This document shows positions 1-11,300 of a stretch of 64,000 nucleotides of DNA, piece after piece. The notes beneath the pieces are model-generated. The model worked only from the letters and a program-made list of their open reading frames with translations. It was not told where the DNA came from and made no database searches. Position numbers and translations under genes: made by a program. This DNA comes from Rhytidiadelphus loreus (taxonomy: Eukaryota; Streptophyta; Bryopsida; Hypnales; Hylocomiaceae). The first letter of the stretch is position 1, and each line of letters begins with the position of its first letter. The stretch spans positions 57,555,093-57,619,092 of the forward strand of contig OX344763.1 of the NCBI GenBank assembly GCA_947034895.1, read 5' to 3'.

Positions 1-206
1 TTCTAGTACGTGGAAATGAAATATTCGTGCATAAACCTGGCCCTCTATTTTAAAGTCCACAAAATTGTAATCTCATGAAATTCATGTACAGAAATCTGGG
101 AAAGGGGTTGTGCAAGTTGCAAGTGCTCCTAAACTCATGAATTAATCAACAAAATATATAATTGGGAGTCACGATGAATGACTTTCTAGTACGTGGAAAT
201 GAAATA

Positions 207-218
207 TTCGTGCACGAA
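207..218. other. 12-bp perfect palindrome in the monomer (p24-35)
   Basis: TTCGTGCACGAA reads the same on both strands and contains the ApaLI site GTGCAC. It occurs at p24-35 of every monomer carrying C at p32. The common alternative T at p32 (GCATGAA) leaves one mismatched pair, and G at p32 (GCAGGAA, for example near 11,742, 12,475 and 13,206) also breaks it. It could be a protein-binding dyad or a small cruciform or hairpin, but no binding factor is recognised. Confidence 0.85.
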
Positions 219-257
219 CCTGGCCCTCTATTTTAAAGTCCACAAAATTGTAATCTC

Positions 258-268
258 ATGAAATTCAT
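258..268. other. ATGAA-A-TTCAT dyad (p75-85)
   Basis: Five-base arms ATGAA and TTCAT flank a single A. A to G at p78 converts the element to ATGGAATTCAT, which loses the outer symmetry but creates an EcoRI site (GAATTC). The two states alternate through the array, so EcoRI digestion would cut only some monomers and should give a ladder of multiples of 183 bp. Confidence 0.75.
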
Positions 269-293
269 TGAAAGAAATCTGGGAAAGAGGTTG

Positions 294-307
294 TGCAAGT
301 TGCAAGT
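294..307 (+). repeat. tandem TGCAAGT pair inside the monomer (p111-124)
   Basis: Two perfect adjacent copies of TGCAAGT lie at p111-117 and p118-124 of nearly every monomer. This is the only obvious short direct repeat within the unit and a natural slippage site. The single net indel of the whole window lies in this element (near 36,168). Another unusual monomer near 23,173 has two substitutions in it. Confidence 0.85.
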
Positions 308-330
308 GCTCCTAAACTCATGAATTAATC

Positions 331-346
331 AACAAAATATATAATT
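331..346. other. A/T-only box of the monomer (p148-163)
   Basis: The only long A/T-rich stretch of the unit, AACAAAATATATAATT, carries the polymorphic base p150 (C, A or G). With A at p150 it becomes a seven-A run followed by TATATAA, which should be more bent or stiff. It resembles a TATA motif by composition only. No downstream transcription unit supports a promoter call. Confidence 0.6.
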
Positions 347-2411
347 GGGAGTCACGATGAATGACTTTCTAGTACGTGGAAATGAAATATTCGTGCATGA
401 ACCTGGCCCTCTATTTTAAAGTCCACAAAATTGTAATCTCATGGAATTCATGTACAGAAATCTGGGAAAGGGGTTGTGCAAGTTGCAAGTGCTCCTAAAC
501 TCATGAATTAATCAAGAAAATATATAATTGGTGGTCACGATGAATGACTTTCTAGTACGTGGAAATGAAATATTCGTGCATGAACCTGGCCCTCTATTTT
601 AAAGTCCACAAAATTGTAATCTCATGGAATTCATGTACAGAAATTTGGGAAAGAGGTTGTGCAAGTTGCAAGTGCTCCTAAACTCATGAATTAATCAACA
701 AAATATATAATTGGGAGTCACGATGAATGACTTTCTAGTACGTGGAAATGAAATATTCGTGCATGAACCTGGCCCTCTATTTTAAAGTCCACAAAATTGT
801 AATCTCATGAAATTCATTGAAAGAAATCTGGGAAAGAGGTTGTGCAAGTTGCAAGTGCTCCTAAACTCATGAATTAATCAACAAAATATATAATTGGGAG
901 TCACGATGAATGACTTTCTAGTACGTGGAAATGAAATATTCGTGCATGAACCTGGCCCTCTATTTTAAAGTCCACAAAATTGTAATCTCATGGAATTCAT
1001 GTACAGAAATCTGGGAAAGAGGTTGTGCAAGTTGCAAGTGCTCCTAAACTCATGAATTAATCAACAAAATATATAATTGGGAGTCACGATGAATGACTTT
1101 CTAGTACGTGGAAATCAAATATTCGTGCACGAACCTGGCCCTCTATTTTAAAGTCCACAAAATTGTAATCTCATGAAATTCATTGAAAGAAATCTGGGAA
1201 AGAGGTTGTGCAAGTTGCAAGTGCTCCTAAACTCATGAATTAATCAACAAAATATATAATTGGGAGTCACGATGAATGACTTTCTAGTACGTGGAAATGA
1301 AATATTCGTGCATGAACCTGGCCCTCTATTTTAAAGTCCACAAAATTGTAATCTCATGAAATTCATTGAAAGAAATCTGGGAAAGAGGTTGTGCAAGTTG
1401 CAAGTGCTCCTAAACTCATGAATTAATCAAAAAAATATATAACTGGGAGTCACGATGAATGACTTTCTAGTACGTGGAAATGAAATATTCGTGCATGAAC
1501 CTGGCCCTCTATTTTAAAGTCCACAAAATTGTAATCTCATGAAATTCATTGAAAGAAATCTGGGAAAGAGGTTGTGCAAGTTGCAAGTGCTCCTAAACTC
1601 ATGAATTAATCAAAAAAATATATAATTGGTGGTCACGATGAATGACTTTCTAGTACGTGGAAATGAAATATTCGTGCACGAACCTGGCCCTCTATTTTAA
1701 AGTCCACAAAATTGTAATCTCATGAAATTCATTGAAAGAAATCTGGGAAAGAGGTTGTGCAAGTTGCAAGTGCTCCTAAACTCATGAATTAATCAACAAA
1801 ATATATAATTGGGAGTCACGATGAATGACTTTCTAGTACGTGGAAATGAAATATTCGTGCATGAACCTGGCCCTCTATTTTAAAGTCCACAAAATTGTAA
1901 TCTCATGGAATTCATGTACAGAAATCTGGGAAAGAGGTTGTGCAAGTTGCAAGTGCTCCTAAACTCATGAATTAATCAACAAAATATATAATTGGTGGTC
2001 ACGATGAATGACTTTCTAGTACGTGGAAATGAAATATTCGTGCATGAACCTGGCCCTCTATTTTAAAGTCCACAAAATTGTAATCTCATGGAATTCATGT
2101 ACAGAAATCTGGGAAAGAGGTTGTGCAAGTTGCAAGTGCTCCTAAACTCATGAATTAATCAACAAAATATATAATTGGTGGTCACGATGAATGACTTTCT
2201 AGTACGTGGAAATGAAATATTCGTGCATGAACCTGGCCCTCTATTTTAAAGTCCACAAAATTGTAATCTCATGGAATTCATGTACAGAAATCTGGGAAAG
2301 AGGTTGTGCAAGTTGCAAGTGCTCCTAAACTCATGAATTAATCAACAAAATATATAATTGGTGGTCACGATGAATGACTTTCTAGTACGTGGAAATGAAA
2401 TATTCGTGCAC

Positions 2412-2910
2412 GAACCTGGCCCTCTATTTTAAAGTCCACAAAATTGTAATCTCATGAAATTCATTGAAAGAAATCTGGGAAAGAGGTTGTGCAAGTTGCA
2501 AGTGCTCCTAAACTCATGAATTAATCAACAAAATATATAACTGGGAGTCACGATGAATGACTTTCTAGTACGTGGAAATGAAATATTCGTGCACGAACCT
2601 TGCCCTCTATTTTAAAGTCCACAAAATTGTAATCTCATGGAATTCATGTACAGAAATTTGGGAAAGAGGTTGTGTAGGTTGCAAGTGCTCCTAAACTCAT
2701 GAATTAATCAACAAAATATATAATTGGGAGTCACGATCAATGACTTTCTAGTACATGGAAATGAAATATTCGTGCACGAACCTGGCCCTCTATTTTAAAG
2801 TCCACAAAATTGTAATCTCATGGAATTCATGTACAGAAATCTGGGAAAGAGGTTGTGCAAGTTGCAAGTGCTCCTAAACTCATGAATTAATCAACAAAAT
2901 ATATAATTGG
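2412..2910 (+). repeat. segment duplicated at 6,072-6,570 (20-monomer offset)
   Basis: This 499-bp segment matches 6,072-6,570 at an offset of 3,660 bp (20 x 183) with one mismatch seen (2,607 C versus G). Shared rare markers are TGTGTAGGTTGC (p113 and p115 changes), GATCAATG (p176 C) and GTACATGG (p10 A), which make independent origin very unlikely. Flanks differ: p32 to the left (2,411) and GAG versus TGG to the right (2,911-2,912). The GATCAATG/GTACATGG pair also recurs at 9,334 and 11,530, now without the TGTAGG changes. Confidence 0.9.
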
Positions 2911-3832
2911 GAGTCACGATGAATGACTTTCTAGTACGTGGAAATGAAATATTCGTGCACGAACCTGGCCCTCTATTTTAAAGTCCACAAAATTGTAATC
3001 TCATGAAATTCATGTACAGAAATCTGGGAAAGAGGTTGTGCAAGTTGCAAGTGCTCCTAAACTCATGAATTAATCAACAAAATATATAATTGGGAGTCAC
3101 GATGAATGACTTTCTAGTACGTGGAAATGAAATATTCGTGCATGAACCTGGCCCTCTATTTTAATGTCCACAAAATTGTAATCTCATGAAATTCATTGAA
3201 AGAAATCTGGGAAAGAGGTTGTGCAAGTTGCAAGTGCTCCTAAACTCATGAATTAATCAAAAAAATATATAATTGGTGGTCATGATGAATGACTTTCTAG
3301 TACGTGGAAATGAAATATACGTGCACGAACCTGGCCCTCTATTTTAAAGTCCACAAAATTGTAATCTCATGAAATTCATTGAAAGAAATCTGGGAAAGAG
3401 GTTGTGCAAGTTGCAAGTGCTCCTAAACTCATGAATTAATCAACAAAATATATAATTGGTGGTCATGATGAATGACTTTCTAGTACGTGGAAATGAAATA
3501 TACGTGCATGAATCTGGCCCTCTATTTTAAAGTCCACAAAATTGTAATCTCATGAAATTCATTGAAAGAAATCTGGGAAAGAGGTTGTGCAAGTTGCAAG
3601 TGCTCCTAAACTCATGAATTAATCAACAAAATATATAACTGGGAGTCACGATGAATGACTTTCTAGTACGTGGAAATGAAATATTCGTGCACGAACCTGG
3701 CCCTCTATTTTAAAGTCCACAAAATTGTAATCTCATGAAATTCATTGAAAGAAATCTGGGAAAGAGGTTGTGCAAGTTGCAAGTGCTCCTAAACTCATGA
3801 ATTAATCAACAAAATATATAATTGGTGGTCAT

Positions 3833-4369
3833 GATGAATGACTTTCTAGTACGTGGAAATGAAATATACGTGCATGAATCTGGCCCTCTATTTTAAAGTC
3901 CACAAAATTGTAATCTCATGAAATTCATTGAAAGAAATCTGGGAAAGAGGTTGTGCAAGTTGCAAGTGCTCCTAAACTCATGAATTAATCAACAAAATAT
4001 ATAATTGGGAGTCACGATGAATGACTTTCTAGTACGTGGAAATGAAATATTCGTGCACGAACCTGGCCCTCTATTTTAAAGTCCACAAAATTGTAATCTC
4101 ATTGAATTCATGTACAGAAATCTGGGAAAGAAGTTGTGCAAGTTGCAAGTGCTCCTAAACTCATGAATTAATCAAAAAAATATATAATTGGTGGTCACGA
4201 TGAATGACTTTCTAGTACGTGGAAATGAAATATTCGTGCATGAACCTGGCCCTCTATTTTAAAGTCCACAAAATTGTAATCTCATGGAATTCATGTACAG
4301 AAATTTGGGAAAGAGGTTGTGCAAGTTGCAAGTGCTCCTAAACTCATGAATTAATCAACAAAATATATA
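3833..4369 (+). repeat. segment duplicated at 6,761-7,297 (16-monomer offset)
   Basis: The offset is 2,928 bp (16 x 183). Shared rare markers are TCATGATG (p172 T), TACGTGCATGAATCTGG and AAAGAAGTTG (p106 A). One mismatch was seen (4,103 T versus G). It adjoins the region of the 20-monomer offset match, so the 6-7.3 kb interval is a patchwork drawn from two different spacings. Confidence 0.85.
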
Positions 4370-7300
4370 AATGGGGATCACGATGAATGACTTTCTAGTA
4401 CGTGGAAATGAAATATTCGTGCATGAACCTGGCCCTCTATTTTAAAGTCCACAAAATTGTAATCTCATGGAATTCATTGAAAGAAATCTGGGAAAGAGGT
4501 TGTGCAAGTTGCAAGTGCTCCTAAACTCATGAATTAATCAACAAAATATATAATTGGGAGTCACGATGAATGACTTTCTAGTACGTGGAAATGAAATATT
4601 CGTGCACGAACCTGGCCCTCTATTTTAAAGTCCACAAAATTGTAATCTCATGGAATTCATTGAAAGAAATCTGGGAAAGAGGTTGTGCAAGTTGCAAGTG
4701 CTCCTAAACTCATGAATTAATCAACAAAATATATAATTGGGAGTCACGATGAATGACTTTCTAGTACGTGGAAATGAAATATTCGTGCACGAACCTGGCC
4801 CTCTATTTTAAAGTCCACAAAATTGTAATCTCATGAAATTCATTGAAAGAAATCTGGGAAAGAGGTTGTGCAAGTTGCAAGTGCTCCTAAACTCATGAAT
4901 TAATCAACAAAATATATAATTGGGAGTCACGATGAATGACTTTCTAGTACGTGGAAATGAAATATTCGTGCATGAACCTGGCCCTCTATTTTAAAGTCCA
5001 CAAAATTGTAATCTCATGAAATTCATTGAAAGAAATCTGGGAAAGAGGTTGTGCAAGTTGCAAGTGCTCCTAAACTCATGAATTAATCAAAAAAATATAT
5101 AATTGGTGGTCACGATGAATGACTTTCTAGTACGTGGAAATGAAATATTCGTGCACGAACCTGGCCCTCTATTTTAAAGTCCACAAAATTGTAATCTCAT
5201 GAAATTCATTGAAAGAAATCTGGGAAAGAGGTTGTGCAAGTTGCAAGTGCTCCTAAACTCATGAATTAATCCAAAAAATATATAATTGGGAGTCACGATG
5301 AATGACTTTCTAGTACGTGGAAATGAAATATTCGTGCATGAACCTGGCCCTCTATTTTAAAGTCCACAAAATTGTAATCTCATGAAATTCATTGAAAGAA
5401 ATCTGGGAAAGAGGTTGTGCAAGTTGCAAGTGCTCCTAAACTCATGAATTAATCAAAAAAATATATAATTGGTGGTCACGATGAATGACTTTCTAGTACG
5501 TGGAAATGAAATATTCGTGCACGAACCTGGCCCTCTATTTTAAAGTCCACAAAATTGTAATCTCATGAAATTCATTGAAAGAAATCTGGGAAAGAGGTTG
5601 TGCAAGTTGCAAGTGCTCCTAAACTCATGAATTAATCAACAAAATATATAATTGGGAGTCACGATGAATGACTTTCTAGTACGTGGAAATGAAATATTCG
5701 TGCACGAACCTGGCCCTCTATTTTAAAGTCCACAAAATTGTAATCTCATGGAATTCATGTACAGAAATCTGGGAAAGAGGTTGTGCAAGTTGCAAGTGCT
5801 CCTAAACTCATGAATTAATCAACAAAATATATAATTGGTGGTCACGATGAATGACTTTCTAGTACGTGGAAATGAAATATTCGTGCATGAACCTGGCCCT
5901 CTATTTTAAAGTCCACAAAATTGTAATCTCATGAAATTCATTGAAAGAAATCTGGGAAAGAGGTTGTGCAAGTTGCAAGTGCTCCTAAACTCATGAATTA
6001 ATCAACAAAATATATAATTGGGAGTCACGATGAATGACTTTCTAGTACGTGGAAATGAAATATTCGTGCATGAACCTGGCCCTCTATTTTAAAGTCCACA
6101 AAATTGTAATCTCATGAAATTCATTGAAAGAAATCTGGGAAAGAGGTTGTGCAAGTTGCAAGTGCTCCTAAACTCATGAATTAATCAACAAAATATATAA
6201 CTGGGAGTCACGATGAATGACTTTCTAGTACGTGGAAATGAAATATTCGTGCACGAACCTTGCCCTGTATTTTAAAGTCCACAAAATTGTAATCTCATGG
6301 AATTCATGTACAGAAATTTGGGAAAGAGGTTGTGTAGGTTGCAAGTGCTCCTAAACTCATGAATTAATCAACAAAATATATAATTGGGAGTCACGATCAA
6401 TGACTTTCTAGTACATGGAAATGAAATATTCGTGCACGAACCTGGCCCTCTATTTTAAAGTCCACAAAATTGTAATCTCATGGAATTCATGTACAGAAAT
6501 CTGGGAAAGAGGTTGTGCAAGTTGCAAGTGCTCCTAAACTCATGAATTAATCAACAAAATATATAATTGGTGGTCACGATGAATGACTTTCTAGTACGTG
6601 GAAATGAAATATTCGTGCATGAACCTGGCCCTCTATTTTAAAGTCCACAAAATTGTAATCTCATGAAATTCATTGAAAGAAATCTGGGAAAGAGGTTGTG
6701 CAAGTTGCAAGTGCTCCTAAACTCATGAATTAATCAACAAAATATATAATTGGGAGTCATGATGAATGACTTTCTAGTACGTGGAAATGAAATATACGTG
6801 CATGAATCTGGCCCTCTATTTTAAAGTCCACAAAATTGTAATCTCATGAAATTCATTGAAAGAAATCTGGGAAAGAGGTTGTGCAAGTTGCAAGTGCTCC
6901 TAAACTCATGAATTAATCAACAAAATATATAATTGGGAGTCACGATGAATGACTTTCTAGTACGTGGAAATGAAATATTCGTGCACGAACCTGGCCCTCT
7001 ATTTTAAAGTCCACAAAATTGTAATCTCATGGAATTCATGTACAGAAATCTGGGAAAGAAGTTGTGCAAGTTGCAAGTGCTCCTAAACTCATGAATTAAT
7101 CAAAAAAATATATAATTGGTGGTCACGATGAATGACTTTCTAGTACGTGGAAATGAAATATTCGTGCATGAACCTGGCCCTCTATTTTAAAGTCCACAAA
7201 ATTGTAATCTCATGGAATTCATGTACAGAAATTTGGGAAAGAGGTTGTGCAAGTTGCAAGTGCTCCTAAACTCATGAATTAATCAACAAAATATATAATT

Positions 7301-8399
7301 GGGAGTCACGATGAATGACTTTCTAGTACGTGGAAATGAAATATTCGTGCATGAACCTGGCCCTCTATTTTAAAGTCCACAAAATTGTAATCTCATGGAA
7401 TTCATGTACAGAAATTTGGGAAAGAGGTTGTGCAAGTTGCAAGTGCTCCTAAACTCATGAATTAATCAAGAAAATATATAATTGGGAGTCACGATGAATG
7501 ACTTTCTAGTACGTGGAAATGAAATATTCGTGCACGAACCTGGCCCTCTATTTTAAAGTCCACAAAATTGTAATCTCATGAAATTCATTGAAAGAAATCT
7601 GGGAAAGAGGTTGTGCAAGTTGCAAGTGCTCCTAAACTCATGAATTAATCAACAAAATATATAATTGGGAGTCACGATGAATGACTTTCTAGTACGTGGA
7701 AATGAAATATTCGTGCACGAACCTGGCCCTCTATTTTAAAGTCCACAAAATTGTAATCTCATGGAATTCATGTACAGAAATCTGGGAAAGAGGTTGTGCA
7801 AGTTGCAAGTGCTCCTAAACTCATGAATTAATCAACAAAATATATAATTGGGAGTCACGATGAATGACTTTCTAGTACGTGGAAATGAAATATTCGTGCA
7901 CGAACCTGGCCCTCTATTTTAAAGTCCACAAAATTGTAATCTCATGGAATTCATGTACAGAAATCTGGGAAAGAGGTTGTGCAAGTTGCAAGTGCTCCTA
8001 AACTCATGAATTAATCAAAAAAATATATAATTGGGAGTCACGATGAATGACTTTCTAGTACGTGGAAATGAAATATTCGTGCATGAACCTGGCCCTCTAT
8101 TTTAAAGTCCACAAAATTGTAATCTCATGAAATTCATTGAAAGAAATCTGGGAAAGAGGTTGTGCAAGTTGCAAGTGCTCCTAAACTCATGAATTAATCA
8201 AAAAAATATATAATTGGTGGTCACGATGAATGACTTTCTAGTACGTGGAAATGAAATATTCGTGCACGAACCTGGCCCTCTATTTTAAAGTCCACAAAAT
8301 TGTAATCTCATGAAATTCATTGAAAGAAATCTGGGAAAGAGGTTGTGCAAGTTGCAAGTGCTCCTAAACTCATGAATTAATCAACAAAATATATAATTG

Positions 8400-11300
8400 G
8401 GAGTCACGATGAATGACTTTCTAGTACGTGGAAATGAAATATTCGTGCACGAACCTGGCCCTCTATTTTAAAGTCCACAAAATTGTAATCTCATGGAATT
8501 CATGTACAGAAATCTGGGAAAGAGGTTGTGCAAGTTGCAAGTGCTCCTAAACTCATGAATTAATCAACAAAATATATAATTGGTGGTCACGATGAATGAC
8601 TTTCTAGTACGTGGAAATGAAATATTCGTGCATGAACCTGGCCCTCTATTTTAAAGTCCACAAAATTGTAATCTCATGAAATTCATTGAAAGAAATCTGG
8701 GAAAGAGGTTGTGCAAGTTGCAAGTGCTCCTAAACTCATGAATTAATCAAGAAAATATATAATTGGGAGTCACGATGAATGACTTTCTAGTACGTGGAAA
8801 TGAAATATTCGTGCATGAACCTGGCCCTCTATTTTAAAGTCCACAAAATTGTAATCTCATGAAATTCATTGAAAGAAATCTGGGAAAGAGGTTGTGCAAG
8901 TTGCAAGTGCTCCTAAACTCATGAATTAATCAACAAAATATATAATTGGGAGTTACGATGAATGACTTTCTAGTACGTGGAAATGAAATATTCGTGCACG
9001 AACCTGGCCCTCTATTTTAAAGTCCACAAAATTGTAATCTCATGAAATTCATTGAAAGAAATCTGGGAAAGAGGTTGTGCAAGTTGCAAGTGCTCCTAAA
9101 CTCATGAATTAATCAACAAAATATATAACTGGGAGTCACGATGAATGACTTTCTAGTACGTGGAAATGAAATATTCGTGCACGAACCTTGCCCTGTATTT
9201 TAAAGTCCACAAAATTGTAATCTCATGGAATTCATGTACAGAAATTTGGGAAAGAGGTTGTGCAAGTTGCAAGTGCTCCTAAACTCATGAATTAATCAAC
9301 AAAATATATAATTGGGAGTCACGATCAATGACTTTCTAGTACATGGAAATGAAATATTCGTGCACGAACCTGGCCCTCTATTTTAAAGTCCACAAAATTG
9401 TAATCTCATGGAATTCATGTACAGAAATCTGGGAAAGAGGTTGTGCAAGTTGCAAGTGCTCCTAAACTCATGAATTAATCAACAAAATATATAATTGGTG
9501 GTCACGATGAATGACTTTCTAGTACGTGGAAATGAAATATTCGTGCACGAACCTGGCCCTCTATTTTAAAGTCCACAAAATTGTAATCTCATGAAATTCA
9601 TTGAAAGAAATCTGGGAAAGAGGTTGTGCAAGTTGCAAGTGCTCCTAAACTCATGAGTTAATCAACAAAATATATAATTGGGAGTCACGATGAATGACTT
9701 TCTAGTACGTGGAAATGAAATATTCGTGCACGAACCTGGCCCTCTATTTTAAAGTCCACAAAATTGTAATCTCATGGAATTCATGTACAGAAATCTGGGA
9801 AAGAGGTTGTGCAAGTTGCAAGTGCTCCTAAACTCATGAATTAATCAAAAAAATATATAATTGGTGGTCACGATGAATGACTTTCTAGTACGTGGAAATG
9901 AAATATTCGTGCACGAACCTGGCCCTCTATTTTAAAGTCCACAAAATTGTAATCTCATGGAATTCATGTACAGAAATCTGGGAAAGAGGTTGTGCAAGTT
10001 GCAAGTGCTCCTAAACTCATGAATTAATCAACAAAATATATAATTGGTGGTCACGATGAATGACTTTCTAGTACGTGGAAATGAAATATTCGTGCATGAA
10101 CCTGGCCCTCTATTTTAAAGTCCACAAAATTGTAATCTCATGAAATTCATTGAAAGAAATCTGGGAAAGAGGTTGTGCAAGTTGCAAGTGCTCCTAAACT
10201 CATGAATTAATCAACAAAATATATAATTGGTGGTCACGATGAATGACTTTCTAGTACGTGGAAATGAAATATTCGTGCATGAACCTGGCCCTCTATTTTA
10301 AAGTCCACAAAATTGTAATCTCATGAAATTCATGTACAGAAATTTGGGAAAGAGGTTTTGCAAGTTGCAAGTGCTCCTAAACTCATGAATTAATCAACAA
10401 AATATATAATTGGGAGTCACGATGAATGACTTCCTAGTACGTGGAAATGAAATATTCGTGCATGAACCTGGCCCTCTATTTTAAAGTCCACAAAATTGTA
10501 ATCTCATGGAATTCATGTACAGAAATCTGGGAAAGAGGTTGTGCAAGTTGCAAGTGCTCCTAAACTCATGAATTAATCAACAAAATATATAATTGGGAGT
10601 CACGATGAATGACTTTCTAGTACGTGGAAATGAAATATTCGTGCACGAACCTGGCCCTCTATTTTAAAGTCCACAAAATTGTAATCTCATGGAATTCATG
10701 TACAGAAATCTGGGAAAGAGGTTGTGCAAGTTGCAAGTGCTCCTAAACTCATGAATTAATCAACAAAATATATAATTGGTGGTCACGATGAATGACTTTC
10801 TAGTACGTGGAAATGAAATATTCGTGCATGAACCTGGCCCTCTATTTTAAAGTCCACAAAATTGTAATCTCATGAAATTCATTGAAAGAAATCTGGGAAA
10901 GAGGTTGTGCAAGTTGCAAGTGCTCCTAAACTCATGAATTAATCAACAAAATATATAATTGGGAGTCACGATGAATGACTTTCTAGTACGTGGAAATGAA
11001 ATATTCGTGCATGAACCTGGCCCTCTATTTTAAAGTCCACAAAATTGTAATCTCATGAAATTCATTGAAAGAAATCTGGGAAAGAGGTTGTGCAAGTTGC
11101 AAGTGCTCCTAAACTCATGAATTAATCAACAAAATATATAATTGGGAGTTACGATGAATGACTTTCTAGTACGTGGAAATGAAATATTCGTGCACGAACC
11201 TGGCCCTCTATTTTAAAGTCCACAAAATTGTAATCTCATGAAATTCATTGAAAGAAATCTGGGAAAGAGGTTGTGCAAGTTGCAAGTGCTCCTAAACTCA

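Larger units (their letters stand above)
184..366 (+). repeat. representative satellite monomer (183 bp)
   Basis: Monomer 2 is close to the array consensus and serves as a reference; monomer position p equals window position minus 183 here. In order it holds: TTCTAGTACGTGG (p1-13); a palindrome (p24-35); a C-rich stretch CCTGGCCCTC (p36-45); an A-rich stretch followed by the dyad ATGAAATTCAT (p75-85); the subtype column TTGAAAG or TGTACAG (p85-91); a tandem TGCAAGT pair (p111-124); CTCCTAAACTCATG (p126-139); an A/T box (p148-163); and GGGAGTCACGATGAATGAC (p164-182). A hand count of one consensus unit gives about 65 G+C in 183. CpG occurs at four places (p9-10, p26-27, p32-33, p172-173), and several common variants are the C-to-T or G-to-A changes expected at methylated CpG. 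Confidence 0.95.
1..8400 (+). repeat. array segment 1: mixed EcoRI-type and TTGAAAG-type monomers
   Basis: About 46 monomers. A hand count of the first 16 gives 9 with TGTACAG at p85-91 and 7 with TTGAAAG. Monomers with TACGTGCATGAATCTGG (p25 A, p36 T) appear around 3,490, 3,860 and 6,790. G at p18 is nearly fixed; one monomer near 1,116 has C. Monomer 1 has GCATAAACC instead of GCATGAACC. The monomer ending near 4,380 has three clustered changes (p162 T to A, p167 A to G, p168 G to A). Two repeated segments at 16- and 20-monomer spacing are listed separately. Elsewhere no regular higher-order period was found by eye. Confidence 0.85.

Noticed and set aside
207..222. CENP-B box in the TTCG-containing region
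   Set aside because: The monomer has TTCGTGCACGAACC but lacks the A and CGGG positions needed for the NTTCGNNNNANNCGGGN pattern. No variant seen restores them.
331..346. TATA box promoter in the A/T box
   Set aside because: Only A/T composition supports it. There is no transcription unit, initiator or coding sequence downstream, and the element occurs in every monomer.
350..360. Yeast-type CDEI or E-box in GTCACGATG
   Set aside because: It has an extra base compared with RTCACRTG and no neighbouring CDEIII-like element. Chance resemblance in a short motif.
2560..2620. AACTGGG plus CCTTGCCCTC monomer as a separate satellite family
   Set aside because: It differs from the consensus at only a few columns and shares all others, so it is a subtype of the same monomer.
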